Below are positions 1 through 11,925 of a stretch of 64,000 bases of DNA, piece after piece. Position numbers and translations under genes: made by a program. This stretch comes from Paraspadella gotoi (taxonomy: Eukaryota; Chaetognatha). The notes below the pieces were generated by a model, which saw nothing but the letters and a program-made list of their open reading frames with translations, searched no databases and was not told where the DNA came from. Location: the NCBI GenBank assembly GCA_051294375.1, contig JBJCIZ010001671.1, positions 17,531 through 81,530 of the forward strand, read 5' to 3'. Each line of letters begins with the position of its first letter. Within the stretch, counting starts at the first letter, position 1.

Positions 1-640
1 AAAAGAGAAAAGATGATAAGTGATTAAACATCCTCACCTGACGAAAAATGAAAATTTTTGCGAGAGGGGTAGTGACTAGTGAGTGATTACATCATAGAAA
101 AATTTGATGTCAATTCAATTTTACTTGAATAATAAGCGACATTTCTTTGTTTTGTTTTCTCTTTAAGGAATCCCACAGCTCCAGGATCCACACTCGTAAA
201 ATGACAGACCGGAAGCTTGCCGCAAGATAGCGGACTACAAGCTCACAAAATGTGTGAGCCAATGGCGCTTAAATGGCGCCACAAAGTTACTACCTTACTA
301 CCACAAGTATGTCGACACAAACAAGTTAGCAACTACCAACACAGTTTGATGATAGAACTGTTAAATTTGTTTGAAACTTACGAATTGCAATTCGTCTCCC
401 CATTAATACAAAATAAAATGGCTCGGTACAAGATCCAGCTACGGTATCACCTATAAATGAAAGATTGTCACTGATATTTTATTTAACTATAACACAAAGT
501 TCGTCTCTCTTTAAAGTAGCAATAAACAAGATATATATTGTTTATGTTTAATAGAGCATCAGTTTTCAAATATTATATTTCCAAGTTCTTAAAAGTTATA
601 TACGAGAATATTTTAAATATAAATATCTCGTTTCAAAGGC
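1..640. other. AT-rich DNA without recognisable gene
   Basis: AT-rich sequence. An open frame of 79 codons at 217-456 and one running into the following repeat at 538-819 have no recognisable domain and no supporting signals. I see no promoter, tRNA or splice structure that I can defend. Confidence 0.5.
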
Positions 641-754
641 GATCTATCAACTCACTTTTTCGGTCCGTCGGTCCGCCCCCTCAATATTGTCGGGCACACA
701 CTTATATCATGTCAGAACATCGAATTATGATAAATTATGCAAAAAAAATGATGT

Positions 755-812
755 CCGTCCGTCCGTCTGTCCGTCCGTCCGTCGTCCGTCCGTCCGTCCG
801 TCCGTCCGTCCC
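755..812 (+). repeat. (GTCC)n / (GTCT)n microsatellite
   Basis: An uninterrupted GTCC-rich run with one frame slip. The same position in the related copies at 32.33 kb and 37.88-37.95 kb holds related tetranucleotide runs, so it belongs to the mobile element. Confidence 0.9.
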
Positions 813-1371
813 ACCTTAGCAAAAAACTCCAATTACCCGTGATTGGATGGATGGATTGGTATGAAATTTTGTGTGTGGGTAGGAAACTGTGTGATTGAGA
901 TGGATATGAAGTTTCGAGGGAATCGTGCGAGTGGAAATTGGTTTAAATGGAAAAAACAAAAAAATATATATTCACTATTTGAACGCCAATTGCTCATGAG
1001 TGGATAGTGCAATTGACTTGAAATTTTGTATGGTGGTAGGAAAGTGTGTGATTGAGCTCGATATAAAGTTTCGATGGAATCGTGCGAGTGGAAAATGAGT
1101 TAAAATGGAAAAAACAAAAGTCATATTATCTTAAGTATTTTATTAAATTTACTCATAATTATTTTGTTTATTAAAATTGGATAGATAAATCGAAATTGAA
1201 TTTTGTGTGGTGGGTAGGAAAGTAGTGATAAAGGTGGATAAAAATTTTTTGATGGAATCGTAGGGAGTGGAAAAGAGTTCAAATTAGAAAACCAAAGACA
1301 CATTTATTTGAATTTTTAAAGTTCTCTCTCTCTCTCTCGTCTGATTGATTGATTGATTGATTGATTGATAT

Positions 1372-1660
1372 TGATTGACCAAATTATGCCAGTTGACCAA
1401 ATTCTGCAAGTTAATCAAGTTTTGCAAGTTGACCAAATTATGCCTGTTGACCAAATTAGGCCTAGTTGATAAAATTATGCCAGTTAACCAAATTATGCCG
1501 GTTGACCAAATTATCTTAATTGATCAAATTATGTCAGTTGACCAAATTATGTCAGTTGACCAAATTATGTCAGTAGACCAAATTATGTCAGTTAACCAAA
1601 TTATGTCAGTTGACCAAATTATGCAAGTTGATTAAATTATGCAAGTTGACCAAGATAGCT
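1372..1660 (+). repeat. 18-bp minisatellite (ttgaccaaattatgccag unit)
   Basis: About 16 units of an 18-bp repeat. Because 18 is a multiple of three, the + strand reads as a repeating hexapeptide (MPVDQI or MSVDQI), so it simulates an 86-codon ORF. The identical array is present reversed at 37,131-37,380 inside another copy of the same element. I treat it as a non-coding repeat. Confidence 0.9.
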
Positions 1661-1823
1661 TATTACCACTTAATTATCGATTGACCTGGAATTTTGTATG
1701 TGAGTAAGAAAAGTGTGTGATTAAACAGGAAACCAAGTTTCGATGGAATCTTTTGAGGGAAATGAGTTTAAATGGAAAAAAACAAAAAACCTGTTTCACT
1801 AATTGATCCTCTCTTTTCCTCCC

Positions 1824-1848
1824 NNNNNNNNNNNNNNNNNNNNNNNNN
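1824..1848. other. Assembly gap (25 N)
   Basis: A run of 25 N. The left boundary of the downstream TIR element abuts it, so its target-site duplication cannot be read. Confidence 1.
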
Positions 1849-1851
1849 TTC

Positions 1852-2110
1852 TCTTTATTACTAACTCCTGTAATAATGGACGAATCTATTTAGCCTAATA
1901 TATTAATAGAGGATTGAGTATTCACTATAGTTATATTAAATAAGGTAAAACAAAAGAAATAAACGGGAGAGAATTACAAATTGTTACTCGGCCAAATCAC
2001 GACTGAAGAATTACAAGCGATCGAAAACCAAAAAGCATTTGTTTACAATTCGGCGAAGGTTATTTGTAAAACTAAGACCGAGATTTTGTAATAATACTTT
2101 AATATTCTGA
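1852..2110 (+). repeat. Left terminal inverted repeat
   Basis: This arm pairs with 4,375-4,646 on the opposite strand over its whole length, including long exact blocks such as the one running through ttagcctaatatattaatag. Confidence 0.85.
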
Positions 2111-3740
2111 CCCGCCCTTCTAAAATATAATTAATCAATTAAGTGAATTTATTAATTATTCAAAAATAAAACAAAATTGAGGCCAAGAAACAAATTAAGT
2201 AGACATACAAAGTACAGGCATGTGAAGGCTATGCGCAACAAATAGTTAGGAGTAAAGTAAAAGGTAAACGCGCTAAATAATTAGATTAAATATATGGCAT
2301 TAAATGCCTTAAATAGTCAAAAATACTAAAAAAGAACAGTCTGTGGAAATTCAATAAAATACAGTATCATAAACAATCAATCAAAACCAATATTTGGCAA
2401 CTAAAATGTGAAACTAAAAATAAAACTGTTTACATATTTCCTTGGCAACCTCGTCCTAACTCTGACGGACGCTAACGTAACGCCATTGTCTAGCTTTGAA
2501 ACTGGATCTGGAATTCGTTTAGACTCTACTTAATAGCTGTTCTAAAACTTGATATATTTTTATTATAACAACACTTTTGCTTTTATATCAATAACCCGAA
2601 ACACCTAGATTTAGGACATCGGGTCATATCTTGTTGTCGTTCGCCGACTTATCCTTAACCTTAAAGAAATAATTAAGTGATGATTGATTGATTGATCAAA
2701 TTAAATATCAATAAAATATAATAAGTGTTGATATTGAATGATCGAATTATCTATCAATAAAGTTTTCAAATAAGAATAAGTAATTGATAATAATTATGAC
2801 ATATTTTGATTAACTGTTTACCGTTGTGCTAAGATACAATAGTTTGACGAATCGTCCTCGCAGTCTACTGCTGTGATCACCATTTCAAACGCTATCCGTG
2901 ATAGGTTCTTTATGAATGAATCATCACAAATAGGAATGCTTTTAATTTTTACTGTGAATTAATAGAACTAACCAATTAATTTTATTAATTAAAATTAGAT
3001 TAACTTTGCATTCCCATGTATGTAGTGTCACATAAAATAACGTTGATCAATCGTCTAAATGTGACCTTTTTCTCGTAACTTTGACTTTTGACCTTGTCAC
3101 CAGGAGGTCCATCCGCCTGTATTAAGATGTGTTCAGTCTCTCACTATGAGCTGAATGTTTTGCAAGTTCATAATCATTGCAAGATTCTGGACAATGAATA
3201 AGCATTTTTTTTTTCAAAATTTTAACATGTCACACTCCATCCTGTCCCTCTTTTCCAAAAAAATGCATAAAAAATTCTCGTTATTTTATTATTATCCTGA
3301 AATGTAACTGCATTTCTTATCCATTCCATATGGAAATTTTAAACTTAGGTTCGTTTTACTATTTCACTACCTTTTCTTTTACAAAAGAACAAGCAACAAC
3401 AACCGCGTGAAGGCGTGAAAAGTATTATGACAAAAGCAACGTGAGGGGTGTGCAGATATAACAGGAAAAGCACACAAACAATTGCAAAACAAAATATTTT
3501 TTATCAATTTATCATTTCATTCATAAAATATTTTTTAAAATATTAATATTATCAAACAGGGTTTGTTATCATTGAGAAACAAATTGTTCTTATAGTATAT
3601 ATTATAAGTTAGTATTATAGAACATTTAGAAGAGGAAATAATACCCAGTTCGTAACATACTCATCATACAAGGCGCTTCATCACATCACACAAAATCCAG
3701 CAGTGGGTATAATTCTCATCTGACTTTTTAGAAAATTGCA

Positions 3741-3772
3741 TCGGGATCTGCTGATAAGCAGATCCGACTAAA
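3741..3772 (-). repeat. Solo Helentron-like terminal hairpin
   Basis: A perfect GATCTGCT-gata-AGCAGATC stem-loop followed by cgactaaaaa. The same hairpin ends the elements at 32,206-32,232 and about 38,060-38,092. Here it stands without the microsatellite or core repeats, so it is probably a truncated insertion. Confidence 0.6.
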
Positions 3773-4374
3773 AATTTTTTGGAAAATATTTTATGAATAT
3801 CTAAGGGATATTGTTTAAAAATAAAAATAATTTTTGAACTATGCAATTATATATTAGTATATAATTATATAAAGATTTTAATCTTGACAAGATTACTTGT
3901 TTATTATATTATCTATAAGTTTATTACTGGTCTTTAAGAATAAATGTTAAAATGTAAATTTTAATCTATATTTTTGTATATTGGAGTTAATTATATTCTT
4001 ATATAAAAGTATATTCTTTTATTCTATAATATAAGATTTTTTTTTTGAAAAGATCATATCTTTATTGCCTATGCATTGATTAATATTTTAATGCTTTGGT
4101 GTTTAATATTAAAAAAAATAATAGTAATGTTAATTAACTATATAATGGACAATTGAATTATATATATACAGAAGAAGTGATCAAATTTTGATCCGCCTTA
4201 ATGAATACAGGGTGAAACTATAAAAACGGTTAGTGAATAAAATATGTTTTATTTGAAATCTTATATAAAATTATTTTATGTAATATAGTATATTAATGTA
4301 TGTGTTATGAATGGAAATATGGAAAAGATGAACGTTAATGTGAGTGTTTTTTCTTTTTAAAGAAAACTTTTATG

Positions 4375-4646
4375 TCAGAATATTAAAGTATTATTACAAA
4401 ATCTCAGTCTTGTATTTTACAAATAACCGAACGTCGGCCTTCGCCGAATTGTAAACAAATGCTTTTGAGTTTTCGATCGCTTGTAATTCTTCAGTCGTGA
4501 TTTTGGCCGAGTAACAATTTGTAATTCTCTCCCGTTTATTTCTTTTGTTTTACCTTATTTAATATAACTATAGTGAATACTCAATCCTCTATTAATATAT
4601 TAGGCTAAATAGATTCGTCAATTATTACAGGAGTTAGTAATAAAGA
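4375..4646 (-). repeat. Right terminal inverted repeat
   Basis: Reverse complement of 1,852-2,110. The few differences show that the arms have begun to diverge. Confidence 0.85.
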
Positions 4647-5251
4647 CGACAGGCATCATTCATTTTGCCATAAATTTTATTGAATTCATTCAATTTATTT
4701 AAATGAACTCTTTCTGATTTTCATTAAATTATTGGTTATAAATAGGTGACTCAATCATACCTTTATAAATGTTGTTAGAAAGTAATTTTATATTCTAAAA
4801 TTTTAAGATAAAATGTGATTTTGGAAGATGGGTGAAAGGTGAAGGTTTAACTATATAAACTAAAAACAATTATATCTTAAAATTTTAATACAATTTATAT
4901 AAAAGTTAACTGAAGTTAACTGTTGATTTTAATTATTTAAACTGTTAAATTAAAATAAGATAGGGCAACTAATTTAGAGTGTAACCTTGTATATTATAGT
5001 TGTTCTGTTACATTAAAACATCTCAATGCTTAACTATGTATGATAAATAACTTTAATATGTTAAGTATGTAAATGAATAATTTTAGTATTAAAATATACT
5101 AATAAATGATAAAATGTTAGAATATCCTAGTCCAATTTGTGATATATACATAGGATTATACTATGAATTGGTACAACCAATATGACATCATAATTCACTT
5201 TGTGAATTTTACTAAACACAAGTAGATGCAACCTGTTGTTTCTAAAACTCT
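4647..5251. other. AT-rich DNA, nothing recognised
   Basis: AT-rich sequence with no sizeable open frame, repeat array or RNA-like motif. Confidence 0.5.
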
Positions 5252-6040
5252 CTTTTACGAAATAACTATCTTTTATATTACGAGGAAATCCAGCTTCTCT
5301 ATCTTTTCTCCCAATGCTCTTTTGTTCTTTATTACTGACATAGAAAATGCCTCCGTTCTAGCGATCGCAACGACATCTTTAGGCTCTTTCTTTTGTTTAT
5401 ACTTAAGTACAGATTTCCGAAGGCAGTGTACAGCTGATTCTGATTGGTGCCCGTGATTTCGATAGATTTCGATTAAGATTCTAATCGAATTCTGGCCACG
5501 TGGTATCTTCAGATTCAGTTGTCACTGGGTTTTTAGTTCTTTTCAGAGCATTAGAAACTCTATTTAGATATCTCGGAATCTTATTTTTTGTGTGATCGCT
5601 GGTTTGGTGGACTTTTTTATGAGAGAAGCATCTCTTTTTGGTTAATATTGGCTTCAGAAACAAGTAAGAAAGACAATTTAAAATTATATATATTTGCTGA
5701 GTTTGTACTAAATGTTTTGTTATTCCTTGCCCAGGACTTCTAACTCAAGACTCTACAGACTCTACTACAGACTCAAGCTCTTCTTCATCAGACATCACCG
5801 ACACTTTGTCAAGTCCTGGGCTTCGTAGTTCGTCGTCATTTCGGCCTTAGCCGACGTCGTCTACTGAGACTTTGTCGTCGTCATCTCCAGGGCGTCTTGA
5901 CCGGCGCCATCGTCTCTTCTGCACCATTTATACCCGAATTCATTTCGTCTTCAATGCGCAGAATTAGTCCAGTCAGTTAGAATTCAAGACGCCACTTCTC
6001 CGAACTTAGTTCAGGCAGTGATTTCTATCGAGGAATTTAG
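5252..6040 (+). mobile_element. LTR copy A (solo or fragmented BEL-associated LTR)
   Basis: About 790 bp that aligns along its whole length with 12,913-13,689 and 30,028-30,831. Shared landmarks in order are 'ttacgaaataactatctttta', 'ccagcttctc', 'tatacttaagtacagat', 'ctgattggt', 'tttcgatagat', 'ggattggtggatt', a GTAAGA...TTGCCCAG block, and 'gaccggcgccatcgtctc'. The first two bases of the TG start have been lost. There is no partner LTR or coding region directly downstream, so it is either a solo LTR or a remnant. Flanking target duplications were not found. Confidence 0.65.
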
Positions 6041-7020
6041 CAAAAAAAACACTTTTTTCAATATTGTTAGAATATTACCAACAAAAATGATTAAATTTTA
6101 ACTCTAAAACAAAGTTGGCTAGACTACGGATTAATTGAAATCCTCTGCTGCATTTTCTAATTAATAATCAATATCATTTTTGCTACTTTTAATAAAAAAA
6201 ATCATGTCCATTTTTGTCCATTTTGACTTTTGTCTTGAGATTTGAATGCCAAGATTATTGAAGAAAGCTTTTTTACTCCGGCTTTCAGGTCCTTCTTATC
6301 TTCTTTACCTCTGAGTTGGTTCATTTGCGTTCCTTCTTATCTTTTTTACCTCTGAGTTGGTTTCATCTTTGATATTAATCAACTATTGTTTGCCTATGAA
6401 TTAATTTTTAAATTGACTAGTCAAAAACTTACATTTTTACATTTTATTACAATTTGTTAAACGAAAATACTTCAAAATGTCCACCAATTCTAATCAAAAT
6501 ATTCCCCTATTGTTGGTAAAAACATTTCAAAAAATATATAAAGCTTGCATTTTTACTGTTGGACAGGCTAACTATACTAATATGGGGGTAGGGAATCTAA
6601 TGGTAAGGTCAAAAACCGTCGCAAACCTCGATATCGCTTGGACTACCAGGCCTGACTGAATGAGCATTTTTAGCTTTTTTAGAGTTTCCCATAATTTTTG
6701 TAGTTTATTATTATCCAACTGAAATAAACAATAATTAATTAGTTTTTTTATCTTTTTTTACCATTTTAAAGTACAATTAATGATTGTACTTTAGATTATT
6801 TTTTCTCTTCTCTAGCCCTGAAACGAGCATAATACCTAAAAAAGGGTTTTTTTTAAATTTTGCTTAAAAACTTTATTCTATTTTTTTGTAATAATCTACT
6901 AATTTTAAATTTTGCAAACATTTAATTCAGAATAAGTAAAAAGTCTTTTGGTTTGTTTTGGCAATGGTAAAAGTTTTATTTATCTTTCATAGTAAATTAT
7001 GGACATGTTTTGAAAAGTCA
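6041..7020. other. AT-rich DNA, nothing recognised
   Basis: There is an imperfect direct duplication of 'tccttcttatcttctttacctctgagttggttt' at about 6,290-6,365. No gene is recognisable, and the short open frame at 6,477-6,659 has no domain. Confidence 0.45.
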
Positions 7021-7022
7021 AT

Positions 7023-7158
7023 CTCATCAGCATAAATTTAAAAATTTTTGGAGAACATGGTTTGAGAAGAAAAAAAGAGGAGAAGAGAGGAGAGAGATGG
7101 AATGGTTTCCTTTTCAAACCATGTTCTCCAAAACTTTTAATTTGCACTGATGAAAAAC
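7023..7158. mobile_element. Short hairpin MITE
   Basis: Inverted arms 'catcag...ttttggagaacatggtttga' (about 7,024-7,068) and the reverse complement (about 7,115-7,157) surround a GA-rich loop. The size and fold suit a short palindromic MITE; no TSD was resolved. Confidence 0.55.
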
Positions 7159-7279
7159 TTCCTAGTAATTTACCAAGACCCTATTATCACACAGTATTAT
7201 TTTTAATTTATTAAAAAGAAATTCATAATATTAAAGTAAAATTGATGAATAAAATTTCAAAGCTTCAGAATTGAGTCAG

Positions 7280-7950
7280 ATGTTAGGACAGGGAGAAAGT
7301 AGGGAAGGGAAGGAGAGTGAGTTAAATTTGAGATTGGGTTGAAAAAGGAGAGAGAGAGATCAATACATTTGGCAATGTACAACAGTGAATAAAAATGAAA
7401 AACTAAAAGTAATCAAAGCCCTCGAACCCTCTTTGAAACCGTGGATGGAGGACAATTCAAACTCCCTTCAAGCTATGATTCGCTAATCAAAACTGTGGGA
7501 GCACCAACGCCACCTCAGCACACACGGTGATTCCCTTGTCCCCACTCAATGGGTCAGCGGAGATTTTCTAGCAGGCAATGAACATCTGATGCCTCTCCTG
7601 AGGCCTGCAGCAACTTGGCACGACTTTTCTCGTGCTGAGCGCCGCCAAAACGACGGCTGCAAGGGGAGGGAGAGGAATCTGTATCTCCCGTTTCAAAACA
7701 GGCCAGAACAGACAACTGCCGCCTCACCATCAGGTGAGAGAGGGCTCTCGGCAGGGCCTATCAGGCCAGAGAGATATACGGAGTGGCACTTGGCATTTTT
7801 TCAGCCGGATCTTAGCCAGACCCGAACCAATCCCACTCCACCACAATATCCTCTCAGCCCATTACAGGCAATGAACCGAGCATATCGTAAGAGTAATTGT
7901 CCTTCATTTGCCCTGCAGGGGTGGGGCCCAGGCTCATTTTGAGCCCTCTT
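7280..7950. other. GC-richer segment with overlapping short ORFs
   Basis: A local rise in GC content. Two frames stay open for 117 and 80 codons (7,589-7,942 and 7,632-7,874), but neither shows a domain, a signal peptide or biased composition typical of coding DNA. A possible splice-donor string (caggtgagag) lies at about 7,731. It could be a decayed retroposon or an exon remnant. Unassigned. Confidence 0.3.
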
Positions 7951-8310
7951 CTCATCTTATTTTTTCTTCTTACAAACTACCTAGCTATCCCTCACCAACT
8001 TATTCTTCCACTTCATCATTTCATTCCTACTATTTAAACCAAATCTCACAACATCTTATTTATATTAACTTACTGTTACTTTCGTTTTTCACTTTATTCC
8101 ATGTTATATATTGCCAAATAATTGATCTCTCTCTCTCTCTCTTTCTTTTTCAACCAATCTCAAATTCACTCACTCTCCTCCCTTTCCCTCAACTTTCTCC
8201 CTGTCCTAACATCTGACCACTGTCCTTCTACTCATCATCTTCTTTCGTGGAAACTCTCTCTCTCTCTCATCTCCTCTCAATATCTCCCTCCTTCTCTCTC
8301 TCCTTAAACC
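7951..8310 (+). repeat. CT-rich low-complexity tract
   Basis: A pyrimidine-rich run with (CT)n cores at 8,126-8,145 and 8,255-8,300. Its Ser/Leu/Pro-rich open frames are composition artefacts. Confidence 0.75.
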
Positions 8311-9555
8311 AATATAAAAAAATGTTTGTTGAATGTATCTTTTTAAGTACTGACTGACAGACTTCGAAACAGAGTCAAAAACTTGTCCATTATATCACAA
8401 AAAATTAAAATGTGGTTAAAGCAGGAAAAAATTTCGTTTTTCCTCTAATATTTGTTTATTTAAAAATAAACAATAGTTTTGCGCCTTTGCATTGTGTTTA
8501 AAACCAAAATTATTTTTTATTTTCGTTTTTAAAATAAAAAACCGATTGGCATTGTTTTCGAGTAATCATTTTACTTCGAAAAAAATAATTGATATCAAAA
8601 TTAACTCATGTGAAGTGAATAAAATTTAAAAGTTTTAATCTATGTTAAGATGAATAGCCAGAATTAGTTTCTCATATATTGAATATGATTTTTATACAAT
8701 TTTAGTTTACAATCTTGATTGAACTTCCCTTTTAAGAGTGATATTGATAAAAGTAAAAACAGGATGGATGTGGAAAAATGCCGTCCTGGGCGCCTGTTTT
8801 GTTTTAAACTGTTACTGTCAAATTATATAAAATATTAAGAGTTCTATATCAAATAAAAGTGTGTATTTACTTTCTTTAGTTAAAAAAGATAATTTTGAAT
8901 AGAATAATGATATTAAATCGTTTTTAAAATGGTGCGGGAAAAAATTGGGAAAATGCTCGTCAGGCCCGGTGGTAGTTCAAGCGGCTCGATTTCGACTAAA
9001 TGGAGCAATTTCGCTCACCTCACATCAACATTTGCCCACCTCGAACTTGGTATTCTAAAAGCACTGTCCAACCATTAAAATATATATTTGAGTCTTTTTG
9101 AACAGATGATTTACATGTTTATGTGTTTGTGCGTGGCTACGCCTAAAAAATCCTAGGGCAAATATTTAATACTTTAGCTGCAAAAAAAATTTTAAGCGCA
9201 CTTACTTATAATCTCCATATTCACATGTGAGGGATTGTGCGAGGTGGCAGTTTATATTTGCGAACTTAAACTCGGTCTTCTTGACTATTATTTTATGTTT
9301 ACATGCTGAGAAACATTACTAACAGTTGCGAATTAAAAAAAACCCGCCTTCTTTTATTCGAAAGGCGCGGAAGCAGTCGCCAAATAATTTCTCTCAATCG
9401 CAGGGTTTTTTGCGAGCAAAAAAATTTCCGCAACACAAATCTTCTGTCGAATTTTTTATAAATCTGTTAGGCACCAAATTCCCACTAAACATACATACCA
9501 CCTACCCTAGATTTTTTTCTCTACATACTGTACATTTTAAGATTTTCATAACATC
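8311..9555. other. AT-rich DNA, nothing recognised
   Basis: No repeat family shared with the rest of the window and no convincing ORF. The 78-codon frame at 9,326-9,562 has no domain. Confidence 0.45.
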
Positions 9556-9579
9556 CAGCTGATATATGATGCAAAAAAC

Positions 9580-9960
9580 ATTAGCTTGTGAGAATGCAGA
9601 AAAAGATTGAGATAGAGCAAGAGAAATAGGTTGAAAAAATTGAAGCTTGGAACAGGTGAGAGAGAAGAGTGGAAAGAAATAACTATATTAGGGGACGAGG
9701 ACGAGGGGGAAACCGAGAGACACATATTGTGAGAGAAAAAAAGATAAAGAAACAGGAGAAGAGAATCAGAGAAGGGAGAGGAAGAGAAAAACAGGAGAAT
9801 AAGAGAAGCGGAAAAAATAAAGTTTAAGAGAAGAAAAGAAGGCAATGACCCAGAGAAATATGGGACAGGACAGAAAAGTAGGAGAAAGACAGAGAGAGAA
9901 ATAGAGAGAGACAGACAGAAGGTTCAAGAGAGAGGAAAAAAGTTGAAAATTGAATGGAAA
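9580..9960 (+). repeat. Purine-rich (GA) low-complexity tract
   Basis: Almost uninterrupted purines on the + strand. The minus-strand Ser/Leu/Phe-rich open frames of 99 and 113 codons here are artefacts of this composition. Confidence 0.8.
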
Positions 9961-9984
9961 AATCTTAACATAAGCGATCCGAAG

Positions 9985-10215
9985 CCTGGATCGGACCACG
10001 CATGCATTGATGCATTGCATAACCAAATATTTGATGCGATGATAAGCCAATATTGATGCGATGATAACCAAGATAATTGATGTGATGATAACCAAAGGAT
10101 ATGACATGTCGAGGACTGATAGTCACATATATTGATCGTGATGATAATCATTCATTGATGTTGATGATAATATTCATTGATGTGCGATGATACATCATTG
10201 ACCGCGATGGAATCA
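9985..10215 (+). repeat. ~25-bp degenerate minisatellite (tgatgcgatgataacca)
   Basis: About eight diverged units built on TGATGNGATGATAA(CCA). The stop-free reading on the minus strand reflects repeat phase, not coding. Confidence 0.75.
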
Positions 10216-11561
10216 TTCATCTGTAAATAAAACAAACAAATGCGGATGTATATGATGATGAGAAGAGAGAGTGAAGTGCCTGATCATTTTTACAGTCTCG
10301 TTTTAATAAGAATATCAGAAATTTTTAGGGAAAAAAACTTCACGATAAAATCCCATCGGATGTCAACTTTTGGAAACTTGATGCTTATTTTGAGAAAACA
10401 AGCGCGGAATAAATGGCCCGAGGCATACATAGGAAAGAAAAAAAAAGCAGAGAGAAAGAGAGACGATCTAGAGAGAGAGACTCCGGACCGACCGATCTGA
10501 ACCTCGTTTTTCGACAACTGAGCCTCAGGTTCAGTGGCACGACTCTTTTCCTTCACTCTGAACAAATGTTTTTAATATTGAATTGAAATTTTAGATAGTT
10601 CTTCTATTTTAAGAAGAAAATCCAGACACAGTAGGTTCAAAATTTCAAATATTTGCATATTAACTAATCTATAATAATATTCTATCCCAACTCAAATAAC
10701 CTTATTATTTTTAAAAACAAAGCATTAAAATTGATTAAATATATAGACTAAAAAAATTTTACAGAATTTTAAAATATGTAAAATTATCAGAATAATACAC
10801 ATACGAAGTAATGCTTTAATTGACATATATCTCTCTTCTCAACCTCCTATTTTAGATATAATTGCCAATAGTCGGGCCAACCTGGTCCCAATGTAGTTCC
10901 TTCATCACTAGTAATAACCAAAAACAAAAAAAATTATTATATTTATTAAAGACAAAATGTATACAATATTACTATCTGCAATTCAAATGTAAATTCCTCC
11001 GCGTCAATTGTCGCGGAACATATAGCAGGTATTTTGCTTACAAGGCAGCAAGTGAGATATGTGACATCTGCCTCTGCATTAAGTACAAGTTATTTCTTCC
11101 CTTTTTCTTACCAAAATGAATCCACGAAATCTCGGCATGTAAAACTGGGATTTTGTATTAAGAAAAAAACAAATAAAGTTTTAGAAGAAAAAACATAATA
11201 AGAATTTTTCAAAAAACGAACGATCGTTCATAGAAAGAGATGAAGAGAAAGATAGAGAACGAGAGGAAGAGAGAGACGCAGAAAGAAGCTGACAGAGCCG
11301 GAACTCGTTTACTCGTTTACTCGTTGACCTAATGACGCACCGGCACCTGTGAAAAACATAAAGTCGACTCAAAAACTTAAAAACAAAAAAACAAAAAAAG
11401 AGATCAGAGAGGAGATCGACTGAGAGAGATAACGATTAGTATGATGAGAGAGAGAGAGAGAGAGCTCCGGACACTCTCGTTTAATCCGTCTTACCTGTCG
11501 GCCCAGTGATGGTGGTGAAAAAAAAAGTGGCCTAAAAAATTATTTTTGTAAAAAAAAAGAG

Positions 11562-11597
<36 letters not shown>

Positions 11598-11925
11598 TAG
11601 AGAGAAAGAGGAGAGAGAGAGAGGAGAGAGCCGAACTCGTTTTACTTGTTTACTCGTTCGACCTCTGTGCACCCGTGGTGACAAAAAAAGTTATACAATT
11701 CTTTTTGATAAAAAAAAGACGGAGAGAGCAGAGAGAGAGAAGAGAGCAGATTCTGGAACGAGATTCGCGTCAATCGTGGGCCGACATCCAGACCCATCCT
11801 CGCGTCGTGCAATCCGCGCTTCCCAGGCTCGTCCCCTGGGTCGTTCGCTGCCAATCCTTACCTTTTTCTAGCCTCGGGATCGCTTTCGGGTTCGAAGTGC
11901 ACTATCGCCTTACTCCTTATTAGAC
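10216..11925. repeat. Cluster of GA-rich repeat modules
   Basis: At least three modules alternate a (GA)n tract with a conserved non-repetitive piece. The piece reads on the minus strand as 'cgag(t)aaacgagttccggctct' followed by CT-rich sequence. Positions are about 10,440-10,560, 11,205-11,345 and 11,430-11,650, with a related piece at 11,720-11,780. On the opposite strand the same theme, 'gctgccttttctgaatcgtttaaaaacga' then (CT)n, appears at 31,922-32,200. They look like short interspersed elements whose ends have grown microsatellites. 'gcgcggaataaatggc' at about 10,404 is shared with 29,345 and, inverted, with 32,935. Confidence 0.5.

Larger units (their letters stand above)
641..1823 (+). 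mobile_element. Helentron-like non-autonomous element, copy 1 (5' hairpin missing)
   Basis: The stretch opens with a block (cggtccgtcggtccgcccc...) also present at 32.24 kb and, reversed, at 38.05 kb. It is followed by a (GTCC)n microsatellite at about 755-812. Next come roughly 130-140-bp degenerate tandem repeats at about 820-1,330, each containing a 'gattggatggatgga...gaaattttgtgtg...gtgtgtgattgag...gatggaatcg...gagtggaaa' core. An 18-bp minisatellite at about 1,372-1,660 and one more core unit follow, ending at an assembly gap. A terminal hairpin, a microsatellite and a tandem-repeat core are typical of Helentron-associated elements such as DINE-1 and the bivalve 'pearl' families. That class assignment is inference. 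The terminal hairpin seen in the other copies is absent here. Confidence 0.6.
1852..4646. mobile_element. Non-coding DNA element with ~260-bp terminal inverted repeats
   Basis: The left arm (1,852-2,110) and right arm (4,375-4,646) are near-identical in inverted orientation. They differ by a few substitutions and an ~11-bp indel next to the 'aattcggcgaagg' segment. The outermost shared sequence is tctttattactaactcct. The 2.26-kb interior is AT-rich and has no ORF above 60 codons, so the element would be non-autonomous. Long TIRs without coding capacity suit a MITE, foldback or MULE-like element, but no TSD can be checked because the left flank is an N gap. A solo Helentron-like hairpin is embedded at about 3,741-3,772. 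Confidence 0.75.

Noticed and set aside
1375-1635. 86-codon ORF with repeating MSVDQI motif
   Set aside because: An 18-bp minisatellite in phase with codons. The same array occurs reversed in another copy of the mobile element.
10000-10215. CRISPR-like array of short repeats
   Set aside because: Units are contiguous and degenerate with no unique spacers; it is a minisatellite in a eukaryotic context.
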